This document shows positions 1 to 6,903 of a DNA stretch of 14,685 nucleotides, piece by piece. Position 1 is the stretch's first letter. Each line of letters begins with the position of its first letter. The position numbers were made by a program, and so were the translations under genes. Under the pieces are notes generated by a model. That model was not told where the DNA came from and made no database searches. It saw only the letters and a program-made list of their open reading frames with translations. This stretch comes from VGWB01 sp964614245 (GTDB lineage: Bacteria > Bacteroidota > Ignavibacteria > UBA10030), in contig CAZTKU010000058.1 of assembly GCA_964614245.1 (NCBI GenBank), positions 1 through 14,685 of the forward strand, read 5' to 3'.

Positions 1-418
1 AACACTCTCTGCCTGTCCAGCTCGCCGAGCCCCCTTTCGCATCAACGATGCCGACCTGGCGATTGTCACGCGCTGAGTCGTTGGCGATGAGGATCCTCAG
101 GGCCTCTTCAGCAGTCGCACCATTACGAAGCAGGGCCAAGCCTTTCGGACCGTATGAGACATTCACAAAGGACTGCGTCGCAATTGCACCCACACCTGCT
201 TCTGCCCACGGTACGACGGGCCGGACATTGGGAAACTTTGATTGTACCGCAACCCCCACGTCACCGTTCTCGAGATCGATCCCGGCGATCGAAAACGTAG
301 AGGCGAACGGATCGGTCGAGACTGGATGGATCGTTGTAGGTTTCGAGGTTTGGACGACGAGCTGTGCGCTAAACAAGAAGACAGCCACAACTCCAAGCAA
401 GGTGACGACGCGTATCAT
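1..418 (-). CDS. Secreted DUF1028 family protein (Ntn-hydrolase-like), C-terminus cut by window edge
   Basis: Only the first 139 residues lie in the window; the frame is still open at base 1. Residues 1-24 form a signal peptide (basic MIR start, then a hydrophobic run to about residue 23), so the protein is probably periplasmic or exported. From residue 41 the sequence matches the DUF1028 pattern as I know it: TFSIAGID, then GDVGVAVQSKFP, VVPWAEAGVGAIATQS, SYGPKG, RQVGIVDAKG (120-129) and TG-x-x-C (136-139). DUF1028 proteins have an Ntn-hydrolase-like fold and no firmly assigned substrate; Thr41 would be a candidate N-terminal nucleophile after processing, but that is inference. The ATG at 418 has an AGGGAG ribosome binding site seven bases upstream. 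A likely promoter lies at 516-544. The gene is separated from rsmB by 145 bases and is probably its own unit. Confidence 0.85.
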   Translation of the reverse strand, partial: MIRVVTLLGVVAVFLFSAQLVVQTSKPTTIHPVSTDPFASTFSIAGIDLENGDVGVAVQSKFPNVRPVVPWAEAGVGAIATQSFVNVSYGPKGLALLRNGATAEEALRILIANDSARDNRQVGIVDAKGGSASWTGREC

Positions 419-515
419 ATCGATGCTCCCTGGAACGACGGTGGATGTGATTTAGGAACGAGAGGTGATGTAAAACAACGATGGTTCGACTTCAGGGCGA
501 CACAAACGCGGTGAG

Positions 516-544
516 AATATAGGGAGAAAACTCGTGGAACACAA
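516..544 (-). promoter_or_regulatory. Candidate sigma70-like promoter for the DUF1028 gene
   Basis: On the minus strand TTGTGT (539-544) and TATATT (516-521) are separated by exactly 17 bases. The -10 box matches TATAAT at five of six positions and the -35 box keeps TTG. It would give a leader of about 90 bases before the ATG at 418. Called by eye from spacing and consensus. Confidence 0.4.
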
Positions 545-563
545 AGTACTTCCTGATGAGCGG

Positions 564-1943
564 TCAGGTTGACTTTTTCAACCTGATCGCGAACGAACCA
601 TCCATCCCGTGGCGGTGAGGGAGCGTCTCGACAAATCCCTCCGGTGTGACAAGAAGCCCATTGACGAACTGACTTGCATTGTCAATTGTGAATTCCGAAT
701 GCGTACTGAGGAAACCTCTGATGAGGTCGAGATTCTCCTCGGGTTCGGTTGTGCAAGTGCTATAAACGAGAATCCCCCCGGGTTTGACATGCTGTGCGGC
801 ATTCTCAAGAATGCTACGTTGGATTGCTACGAGCTTGATGAGATCTTCCGGTTCCCGCTTCCATTTCGAATCAGGTTTCTTGGATAGGACGCCCAATCCC
901 GAACAGGGAGCGTCCACGAGTACCTTCTCCGCCGCTGCGGTGTGCACCGTTGCAGCATCCGCTGCAATGAAATGAGCGTTCGCGATCCCTAACCGCTGGC
1001 AGGCGTTCTTGACAAGATTGAGGCGCGTCTCATAGCGATCAACGGCAACGATCTCGCCGACGTTCTTCATCAGCTCACCGATAAAGGTCGTCTTTCCGCC
1101 CGGCGCAGCGCACATATCGATGACTCGATCCCCCGGTTTTGGATCAAGCAACAGAACGGCAAGTCCCGCGCTTTCGTCCTGCACGAGGAAAAATCCCTGA
1201 CGGAACATCTCCGAGCTTCCGATGCCCGCCATATGCTTCACGCGCACAAAATAATCAAGGTACTCCGATCGAGAAAACTGAATCTGATGCTGCTCGAGCT
1301 GCGAGAGGAAGTAGTTAAAATCAATCTTCAGCCGATTGACGCGGAGCGTGAGATCTGGTCGCTGATTGCCTGCTGCGAGCAGTTTCCGAGCCTCATCGTA
1401 GCCGAATCGTGCCACCCAACGTTTGACCAGCCAGACAGGATGAGATTCAACGACTGCCAGGTGCTGAATCCTGTCCTCATTGATGTCAGGATACCGGATG
1501 TTGTCGAGATTGCGAAGGATATTGCGGAGAATGGCGTTGACGAGGTCGGCGACTTTCTGTCCCCGCAGCCGCTTGATAAACTCGACCGATTCGTTGACCG
1601 CAGCGGAGTGTGGGACTTTGTCCAGGAACAGGATCTGATACAACGCGACCCGCAGCGCGTTCTTGATATTGGTCTCTGCCTTCGTGAAATTGCCGTGGAA
1701 GAAGCCGGTGAGCACCCAATCCAGCTTCATCTGCCAGCGAATCACCCCGGTCACAATCTCATTCAGTAACCCCTTGTCGAGCTCGTTCATCTCGCTCATT
1801 CTCATCTCCGCATCGAGAAGGCGATCGAGATACGCGTCCGAGCGCTCGACGCGGTTGAGGATTTTCACGGAAAGTCCGCGTGGACCCCGGTAGAGGATCG
1901 GCGTTTCCGTGTCCTGACTTATGGTGATAGGCTCTTGGCTCAT
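564..1943 (-). CDS. rsmB: 16S rRNA (cytosine(967)-C(5))-methyltransferase RsmB
   Basis: The 459-residue protein has the full RsmB architecture: an N-terminal NusB-like helical RNA-binding domain (about 20-150), a linker, and a C-terminal SAM-dependent methyltransferase domain. Visible motifs are LVQDESAGL (253-261), the SAM-binding DMCAAPGGKT (276-285), DAPCSGLG (344-351) with Cys347, and YSTCT (394-398) with Cys397. The two cysteines are the pair used by RNA m5C methyltransferases for release and catalysis. The C-terminal RHGMDGSFAIRL (444-455) is the usual family ending. It should methylate C967 (E. coli numbering) of 16S rRNA in the cytoplasm. The start at 1943 follows only a weak purine run (AAAAAGA). 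An intrinsic terminator lies between rpmE and this gene, so it probably has its own start site or depends on read-through. No clear terminator follows the TGA. Confidence 0.95.
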   Translation of the reverse strand: MSQEPITISQDTETPILYRGPRGLSVKILNRVERSDAYLDRLLDAEMRMSEMNELDKGLLNEIVTGVIRWQMKLDWVLTGFFHGNFTKAETNIKNALRVALYQILFLDKVPHSAAVNESVEFIKRLRGQKVADLVNAILRNILRNLDNIRYPDINEDRIQHLAVVESHPVWLVKRWVARFGYDEARKLLAAGNQRPDLTLRVNRLKIDFNYFLSQLEQHQIQFSRSEYLDYFVRVKHMAGIGSSEMFRQGFFLVQDESAGLAVLLLDPKPGDRVIDMCAAPGGKTTFIGELMKNVGEIVAVDRYETRLNLVKNACQRLGIANAHFIAADAATVHTAAAEKVLVDAPCSGLGVLSKKPDSKWKREPEDLIKLVAIQRSILENAAQHVKPGGILVYSTCTTEPEENLDLIRGFLSTHSEFTIDNASQFVNGLLVTPEGFVETLPHRHGMDGSFAIRLKKST

Positions 1944-1980
1944 TCTTTTTCGGCTTGAACAAGCGAATCATGCGGCACAC

Positions 1981-2022
1981 AAAAACGAAAATGCGGAATG
2001 TATCTCAGAAATACATTCCGCA
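1981..2022 (-). terminator. Rho-independent terminator of rpmE
   Basis: A perfect 12-bp inverted repeat (1992-2003 paired with 2011-2022, arm TGCGGAATGTAT) closes a 7-base loop. Read on the minus strand the stem is followed by TTTTCGTTTTTG. It begins 22 bases after the rpmE stop codon. The T tract lies only on this side, so it terminates minus-strand transcription from rpmE and insulates rsmB. Confidence 0.88.
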
Positions 2023-2044
2023 CGTCCATCGGACCGCAGACGCT

Positions 2045-2263
2045 CTATGCAGTCGCTGCAGCGACCTTTTTCCCATATTTCTTGTTGAAACGCTCGACAC
2101 GCCCCGCCGAATCTACGAGTTTCTGCTTCCCCGTAAAAAACGGATGGCAGTTCGAGCAAATCTCCACGTGAAGGTTTCCAACGGTGGAACGGGTCTCAAA
2201 CGTGTTGCCGCAAACACAAGTAACAATCGACTTCTTATACTCAGGGTGAATTCCAGGTTTCAT
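2045..2263 (-). CDS. rpmE: 50S ribosomal protein L31 (zinc-binding type)
   Basis: A 72-residue protein with the L31 signature MKPGIHPEY at the start and four cysteines in the zinc-ribbon arrangement: C16-V-C18 and C36-S-N-C39, followed by HPFFTGKQKLVDSAGRVERF. This is the zinc-binding (C+) form rather than the zinc-independent paralogue induced under zinc starvation. It sits on the large subunit near the central protuberance and bridges to the small subunit. The ATG at 2263 has a good GGAGAG site (2268-2273). The gene is monocistronic on the visible evidence: its own promoter (2302-2330), a leader of about 30 bases and a strong terminator (1981-2022). The short Ala-rich tail (KKVAAATA) after the conserved core is not unusual. 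Confidence 0.96.
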   Translation of the reverse strand: MKPGIHPEYKKSIVTCVCGNTFETRSTVGNLHVEICSNCHPFFTGKQKLVDSAGRVERFNKKYGKKVAAATA

Positions 2264-2301
2264 CTGTCTCTCCAGCGATACGCGTGCTTCATTTATTGAT
2301 C

Positions 2302-2330
2302 ATAATAATCAAAATCCATCTGAGTTGCAA
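2302..2330 (-). promoter_or_regulatory. Sigma70-like promoter of rpmE
   Basis: On the minus strand TTGCAA (2325-2330), a 17-base spacer and TATTAT (2302-2307) form a good sigma70-type promoter. Transcription would start near 2295, giving a leader of about 30 bases with the GGAGAG site just before the ATG. The position directly upstream of a highly expressed gene supports it. Confidence 0.6.
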
Positions 2331-2350
2331 TGAGAATTTTTCCGACGTTT

Positions 2351-2365
2351 ACTCGCGTCGCGAGT
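2351..2365 (+). repeat. Perfect 15-base palindrome in the divergent rpmE / porQ-like spacer
   Basis: ACTCGCG-T-CGCGAGT is an exact inverted repeat with 7-base arms around one central base. It lies about 20 bases upstream of the rpmE -35 box and about 80 bases before the plus-strand gene, a position suitable for an operator. A 6-bp hairpin with a 3-base loop is also possible, but no T tract follows on either strand, so a terminator is unlikely. Orientation is arbitrary. Confidence 0.4.
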
Positions 2366-2408
2366 GTCTCCTCTCGCAACCGCGAAGCTCGTCGTCCAGT
2401 AGAAGGCC

Positions 2409-2437
2409 TTGAAATTCAGCACGTATTTCGGTAGATT
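2409..2437 (+). promoter_or_regulatory. Possible promoter giving a nearly leaderless porQ-like mRNA
   Basis: TTGAAA (2409-2414) and TAGATT (2432-2437) are 17 bases apart. Transcription would start around 2443-2445, practically at the start codon. There is no Shine-Dalgarno sequence upstream of this gene, which fits a leaderless transcript. The -10 match is only four of six, so the call is weak. Confidence 0.25.
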
Positions 2438-2444
2438 CTAATTG

Positions 2445-3383
2445 ATGAGACAATCCCTGATCCTTTTCGCGACTCTACTCGTTTTTCACTCTGCGGGATT
2501 GGGCAACGGAAAAGGAACCTATAGCTTCCTTCGCAACGACGTTGGCGCTCGGGCGGCCGGACTGAACGGCAGTTTTGTTTCCATGACGAACGACCCCAAT
2601 TCGCTCTTCTACAATCCCGCGGCATTGGCCACCATCACCCAGCCGAGAGGCTCAGTTGGGTTTTTGAAGCACTTGCTCGATGTCAACGGGGGACATATCT
2701 CCTACGCTCATTCGCTGGAAGGGATCGGAACGATCGTCGGTGGAATCATTTTTCTCGACTACGGTTCGTTCACGGAAACCGACGAGTCGATGAACGTACT
2801 CGGCACATTCGGAGCACGAGATCTCGCGTTCGTGGTAGGGGTGGGTCGATCGATCGATGAGGTCACAAGCGTCGGCGTGAACGCGAAACTAATCTATTCA
2901 TCGATTGCCAACACCAGCTCATTTGCTGTCGCTCTTGACGCCGGAGTACTGTACCAGATCCCGGCGGAGAATATCACACTAGGCGCCAGCATTCTTACGC
3001 TCGGCACACAAGTCAACGCATACCAGCAAACGAAAGAATCTCTCCCACTCGACCTGAAGATTGGAATCACCAAGCGCCCGGAACATCTCCCGGTCCTGCT
3101 CAATCTCAACTTCCACAAATTGAACGAATCGCAGGATGACTTCCTTCAGCGGTTCAGTTCCTTCTCGTTCGGTGCGGAATTCCTGATGAGCGAGTCGGTG
3201 AGGTTGCGGGTTGGCTACAACAACGAGCAGCGGAAGGAGTTGAAGCTTGGCACCAGCGCGGGCCTGGCCGGGATCTCGCTGGGCGGCGGGATTCTCTTCG
3301 GTGAGTACGTTCTCGATTACGCCTTTAACTCATACGGGAAGATCGGCGGACTCCATCGCATCAGTCTCGGAATGAGTCTCTGA
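2445..3383 (+). CDS. PorV/PorQ family outer-membrane beta-barrel protein
   Basis: A 312-residue secreted protein. Residues 1-20 are a signal peptide ending near GLG. Residues 33-62 (VGARAAGLNGSFVS, then MTNDPNSLFYNPAAL) carry the pattern shared by PorV, PorQ and related small FadL-like barrels of Bacteroidota. The rest alternates in amphipathic strands rich in Gly, Ser, Phe and Tyr, ending GGLHRISLGMSL, a typical last strand. Family members sit in the outer membrane; PorQ is a component linked to type IX secretion. Whether this one serves that system cannot be told here, since no other por genes are present. The first in-frame candidate is TTG at 2442, directly after a TAA; ATG at 2445 is preferred because the signal peptide fits equally well and ATG is stronger. 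No Shine-Dalgarno site is visible. Convergent with the ZIP gene, 29 bases away. Confidence 0.82.
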   Translation: MRQSLILFATLLVFHSAGLGNGKGTYSFLRNDVGARAAGLNGSFVSMTNDPNSLFYNPAALATITQPRGSVGFLKHLLDVNGGHISYAHSLEGIGTIVGGIIFLDYGSFTETDESMNVLGTFGARDLAFVVGVGRSIDEVTSVGVNAKLIYSSIANTSSFAVALDAGVLYQIPAENITLGASILTLGTQVNAYQQTKESLPLDLKIGITKRPEHLPVLLNLNFHKLNESQDDFLQRFSSFSFGAEFLMSESVRLRVGYNNEQRKELKLGTSAGLAGISLGGGILFGEYVLDYAFNSYGKIGGLHRISLGMSL

Positions 3384-3412
3384 CCTCTCTTGCACTCTCT
3401 CCTGACCTCTTG

Positions 3413-4159
3413 CTACCGCAGCATGCTCTCCAGCACACGATCGCTCAGGTAGAACAATACCATTCCGGCGAACACCACGAGCGGTGGTATCCGGTCTTTT
3501 GACTTGTTGATCTCCGGGATCAGGTCGCTTGCCCCCACGTACACAGCGACGCCTGCGGAGAACGCAAATCCCATGCCGATCATTCCTTCGCTCACTTGTT
3601 GAAAAACAAAGACCGCGCAGACACCGAGCATCGTTGCCAGGCCAAGCCCTACCGACGAATACAGCACCGTTCTCTTCGAATACCCCGAAGCGAGCACAAT
3701 TGACCCGATGGTCAGTCCTTCGGGGATCTTGTGAAGGAGAACCGCCAGAAAGATCAACACTCCCAGCAGAAAATCAAAGTGCAGGCCCACAGAAATTGTG
3801 AAGCCATCGAAGAATGCGTGAACGAACAGGCCGGAGAATGCAGAGAAACTGGCTGCCTTCGACACCATCACTTCAGGGTGCGTTTCCTCACCGAAGTGGA
3901 GATGCCCGACGATCGTGTGCTCGAAGAAGTGAATCGTCGCAAATCCGAGCAGACAGTAGAGTGCAGCCGTTTCTCCCAGCTTCTGGATGCTCGCAGGAAT
4001 GAGCTTCAGGAACACCAGTGCCAGGATGAAGCCGGCACCGAGCGCAAGCAGCATTTCCTGCGCGCGCTGCGGCCACGACTTCCTTAAATAGATCAGGCTG
4101 CCACCGAGGACTTCTGCCAAAGCAGCTATGAAACCAAACATCAGAACTCGTAGGGTCAT
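3413..4159 (-). CDS. ZIP family divalent metal transporter
   Basis: A 248-residue membrane protein with about eight hydrophobic segments (roughly 2-24, 34-55, 62-81, 103-125, 128-152, 166-188, 193-214, 226-245). The family's two metal-site helices are present: H114-A-F-F-D118-G in the fourth and H143-K-I-P-E147-G in the fifth. A short His-rich loop (HTIVGHLHFGEETH, 81-94) is typical of ZIPs. It should move zinc, iron or related ions into the cytoplasm. The residues that often build a second metal site are changed (Ala115 where Asn is common, Lys144 where Glu, Gln or Asn is common), so the pore may hold a single metal site. Its ATG shares one base with the stop of the upstream TPR gene (TGATG), implying translational coupling. 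It is the last gene of the long minus-strand run; no intrinsic terminator is seen in the 29-base gap to the convergent gene. Confidence 0.9.
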   Translation of the reverse strand: MTLRVLMFGFIAALAEVLGGSLIYLRKSWPQRAQEMLLALGAGFILALVFLKLIPASIQKLGETAALYCLLGFATIHFFEHTIVGHLHFGEETHPEVMVSKAASFSAFSGLFVHAFFDGFTISVGLHFDFLLGVLIFLAVLLHKIPEGLTIGSIVLASGYSKRTVLYSSVGLGLATMLGVCAVFVFQQVSEGMIGMGFAFSAGVAVYVGASDLIPEINKSKDRIPPLVVFAGMVLFYLSDRVLESMLR

Positions 4160-5358
4160 CAGTTTCGGGTGTACGACCGCTCCATATACCGGCGCGCTTC
4201 CTTGTGTGTGTTCTCGTACTCTTTCATCATGAGCACCTTCTGGTATTGCGCGAGCGCCGAACCGCGTTTTTTCTGCAGATCATAAATGAGACCTATCGTG
4301 AGGTTTGCCATCGACATGAAACCCGATGCGCCGTCTTTGTCGATCACGCGGGAGAGCTCGTCGCACTTATAGAGATTCTGCAGAGCTTCATCGAGTCTGC
4401 CGGCGAGAAACAGATGTCTCCCGATGTAATAGTATGCCTCCCGCCCGTCGTAGACGTCATAACCGACCTGTTTGTTCCGGAAACGCTTCTCAACCTCGCT
4501 AAAGATTTGAAATGCCTCTCCCCCGTACCCCATGCTCACGTAGCAGCGCCCGTACATTCGATGAAAGAGCGGGTTGCGAGGATACTTCCTGTTCAGTTCT
4601 CGGGCAATTTCGAGAGCGCGGATGTAGTTCTTCTCATACTGCATATACGCCTGCAGGAGGAAATACGTGGCCTCGGCTTGCGCATATCTCGCCTTCTGGG
4701 ACGCCAGCTCCAATTGCTGCAGCCCCTCCTTTTTGTCTCCGCGCGGAAGGAAAAGCATGAAGGGTTTCACGATGGGATACTGGTTGGGAATAACATCTGC
4801 GTAATAATTGTAGATGCCGATTCCCAGCAAAACATCGTAGTTATCTGGCTCGAGTGCGTGCGCTTTGCGGACGGCCGGCAGTGCGACCAGACCGTCATTG
4901 GCAGCACCGAGCCACGACCCGCGGTTGGCCTTCAATCTCCCCCGAAATCCGACGGCCCCTCCTTTGAAAAAGAGCGCGGTGACGTCGTTCTCATTCTCGT
5001 CCAGCCGTTTTTCGCACATCTTGATCACGGTCTCGAGCATCTCGAAGTAAGGATTGTCCTGTGATTCGTCGTCGAAATTGCTCAGGATCCGCCACCATTG
5101 AGTCATCGCCTGGAAAAAATAGCCCGCCGGATGCTCGGGCTTCAGCCGAACAACTTCCGCGAATTCTTTGTCCGCCTTATCGAACTCGATATTATAAATG
5201 TATTCGATGCCCTGTTGAACTCGAGCATCGACAGCGGGTTCCTCAATCCACTGGCCCTTTGCGAGAGAAGAAGAAACCAGGAAGTAGAAGAGAGCGAGCT
5301 TCCAGGGGGAGCTTGGCGAACAGTTGCCGATGAGCGTTGAATCGAAGCGGAAAGACAA
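4159..5358 (-). CDS. Secreted tetratricopeptide-repeat protein
   Basis: A 399-residue protein with an N-terminal export signal (hydrophobic LALFYFLVSSSLA at 21-33 after a long n-region) followed by helical repeats. TPR-like units are visible at about 45-80 (IEYIYNIEFDKADKEFAEVVRLKPEHP), 160-180, 210-245, 245-290 and 305-380. The central GGAVGFRGRLKANRGSWLGA (133-152) is a conserved-looking block not explained by TPRs. It probably acts in the periplasm as a scaffold; no enzymatic motif is seen and I assign no function. The start is TTG at 5358: no ATG or GTG is available before the signal peptide, and GAGAGGA (5368-5374) sits nine bases upstream, inside the end of the glycyl-tRNA synthetase gene. 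It starts one base after that gene's TAA and overlaps the ZIP gene downstream, so it is translated within an operon. Confidence 0.8.
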   Translation of the reverse strand: MSFRFDSTLIGNCSPSSPWKLALFYFLVSSSLAKGQWIEEPAVDARVQQGIEYIYNIEFDKADKEFAEVVRLKPEHPAGYFFQAMTQWWRILSNFDDESQDNPYFEMLETVIKMCEKRLDENENDVTALFFKGGAVGFRGRLKANRGSWLGAANDGLVALPAVRKAHALEPDNYDVLLGIGIYNYYADVIPNQYPIVKPFMLFLPRGDKKEGLQQLELASQKARYAQAEATYFLLQAYMQYEKNYIRALEIARELNRKYPRNPLFHRMYGRCYVSMGYGGEAFQIFSEVEKRFRNKQVGYDVYDGREAYYYIGRHLFLAGRLDEALQNLYKCDELSRVIDKDGASGFMSMANLTIGLIYDLQKKRGSALAQYQKVLMMKEYENTHKEARRYMERSYTRN

Positions 5359-5359
5359 C

Positions 5360-6847
5360 TTACGCTATCCTCTCAGAGACGTAGGTGCGGATGGCTGCGA
5401 TGGCAATTCGCTCCTGCTTCATAGTGTCTCGATCACGAATCGTCACAGTCTGATCCTGCAGCGTCTGTGAGTCGACGGTGACGCAGTATGGTGTGCCGGC
5501 CTCATCTTGACGCCGATATCGTCGCCCGACGGCGCCGCTTTCGTCGTAGAAGACACGGAAGTGCGGACGCAGGTCGACTTCGATCTTTCTCGCGACCTCT
5601 GGCATACCATCGCGATTGACCAGTGGGAAGATCGCAACTTTGGTGGGTGCGAGCTTTGGACTGAGCTTCAGGACAACGCGCGGTTCCATATTCCCCTCAG
5701 CCGTCGGAGCCTCCTCCTCATTGTATGCATCAACCAGGAAGGCCATGAACGATCGGCTGGCCCCCGCGGATGTCTCAATGACAAAGGGTGTCAATTTCTC
5801 CTTTGACTGCTCGTCGAAATACTTCATGCTCTTCCCGGAATATTCCTCGTGCCGGGACAGATCATAGTCCGTTCGATTATGGACGCCTTCGATTTCACCC
5901 CAGCCAAAGGGGAATGCGTATTCGATGTCGTAGGCGTCTTTAGCATAGTGAGCCAGCTTGTCCTTGGGGTGTTGATGCCACTGGAGCTTTTCCTTCTTCA
6001 TCCCGAGTTCGACAAACCACTTCATCCTCTCGGCACGCCAGTACTCGAAGTATTCCTCATCGGTTCCGGGCTTGACGAAGAACTGCATCTCCATTTGCTC
6101 GAATTCTCGCGTCCTGAAGAGGAAGTTCTTTGTGTTGATCTCGTTTCGGAACGCTTTGCCGATTTGAGCAATCCCAAACGGGAGTTTCAACCGTGAAGCC
6201 GTCAGGACATTCAAGAAATTCACGAAAATGCCCTGTGCCGTCTCAGGCCGCAGAAAGACAACCGCTGAAGAATCCTCAACCGGTCCGACGAAAGTCTTGA
6301 ACATCAAGTTGAACTTGCGGGCCTCTGTGAACGACCCTTTCGTCCCGCAGTTTGGGCACGGCAGCACCATGGCAACCCGCGCAGCATCCGCGTCTGTGGC
6401 AACGCGCTTCGCGAACTCTTCAAGAACAACCTCGTCTTTCACCTGACCGTCGAATTTCCCGGGCTCAAGCTCGCGAAGGGTTTCCTTCTTCTTCTTCAAG
6501 GAGAGATCTTCAAAGAGTACGTCAAGCCGGTAGCGTGCCTTGCATTGCTTGCAGTCCACCATTGGATCCGTGAAGTTCTCGACGTGACCGGACGCCTCCC
6601 ACACCCGCGCGTGCATCAGAATGCTGGCGTCGATACCTTCCACATTCTCGCGATATGTCATATTCTTCCACCACTGCTGCTTGAGGTTGTTCAGCATCTC
6701 CACCCCAAGCGGTCCGTAATCCCAGCATCCGTTCAAACCGCCATAAATCTCACTTGACTGATAGACGAACCCGCGACGCTTGGCGAGCGAAACGATCTTG
6801 TCCATCAGCTTCGACTGATCAATACCCGTGTTCTTGGTCTGACTCAT
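5360..6847 (-). CDS. glyQS: Glycine--tRNA ligase, homodimeric (alpha2) class II type
   Basis: The 495-residue enzyme charges tRNA-Gly with glycine using ATP. It is the single-chain eukaryote/archaeal-like form, not the alpha2beta2 form with separate GlyQ and GlyS. Visible elements are YGPLGVEMLNNLKQQWW (44-60), WEASGHVENFTDP (83-95), two metal-type Cys pairs C99-K-Q-C102 and C164-P-N-C167, FRPETAQG-like LRPETAQGIFVNF (199-211), class II motif 2 (FRNE 233-236 through FRTREFEQME), motif 3 (GASRSFMAFL, 362-371, Arg365), and the C-terminal anticodon-binding domain from about 400 (APTKVAIFPLV to GTPYCVTVDS). The frame is open upstream to 6982, but that would overlap the preceding gene by 79 bases. 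ATG at 6847 is chosen because it starts just before the conserved core and has AAGAGGA three bases upstream. It follows the enoyl-CoA hydratase by 56 bases. Confidence 0.95.
   Translation of the reverse strand: MSQTKNTGIDQSKLMDKIVSLAKRRGFVYQSSEIYGGLNGCWDYGPLGVEMLNNLKQQWWKNMTYRENVEGIDASILMHARVWEASGHVENFTDPMVDCKQCKARYRLDVLFEDLSLKKKKETLRELEPGKFDGQVKDEVVLEEFAKRVATDADAARVAMVLPCPNCGTKGSFTEARKFNLMFKTFVGPVEDSSAVVFLRPETAQGIFVNFLNVLTASRLKLPFGIAQIGKAFRNEINTKNFLFRTREFEQMEMQFFVKPGTDEEYFEYWRAERMKWFVELGMKKEKLQWHQHPKDKLAHYAKDAYDIEYAFPFGWGEIEGVHNRTDYDLSRHEEYSGKSMKYFDEQSKEKLTPFVIETSAGASRSFMAFLVDAYNEEEAPTAEGNMEPRVVLKLSPKLAPTKVAIFPLVNRDGMPEVARKIEVDLRPHFRVFYDESGAVGRRYRRQDEAGTPYCVTVDSQTLQDQTVTIRDRDTMKQERIAIAAIRTYVSERIA
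5368..5374 (-). promoter_or_regulatory. Ribosome binding site supporting the TTG start of the TPR gene
   Basis: GAGAGGA on the minus strand lies nine bases before TTG at 5358 and within the last codons of the upstream gene. It is the main reason for accepting a TTG start in the absence of any ATG or GTG before the signal peptide. Confidence 0.5.
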
Positions 6848-6903
6848 TTTCCTCTTTGGTTGAATGATAGCCTGGAGGTACTCGACGAATTCCACTTCAC
6901 CCA

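Noticed and set aside
1233..1769. A 178-codon plus-strand open frame.
   Set aside because: It is antisense to the NusB-like and linker part of rsmB and resembles no family.
1953..1964. GCTTG-AA-CAAGC inverted repeat just upstream of rsmB.
   Set aside because: Arms are only 5 bases with no supporting context; likely chance.
3381..3412. TGACCTCT repeated at 3381-3388 and 3403-3410 between convergent genes, considered as a terminator.
   Set aside because: It is a direct repeat, not an inverted one, and forms no stem; probably chance in a CT-rich spacer.
4204..5064. A 286-codon open frame on the plus strand.
   Set aside because: It is antisense to the TPR gene, whose signal peptide, repeats and operon position are convincing; the plus-strand product shows no recognisable domain.
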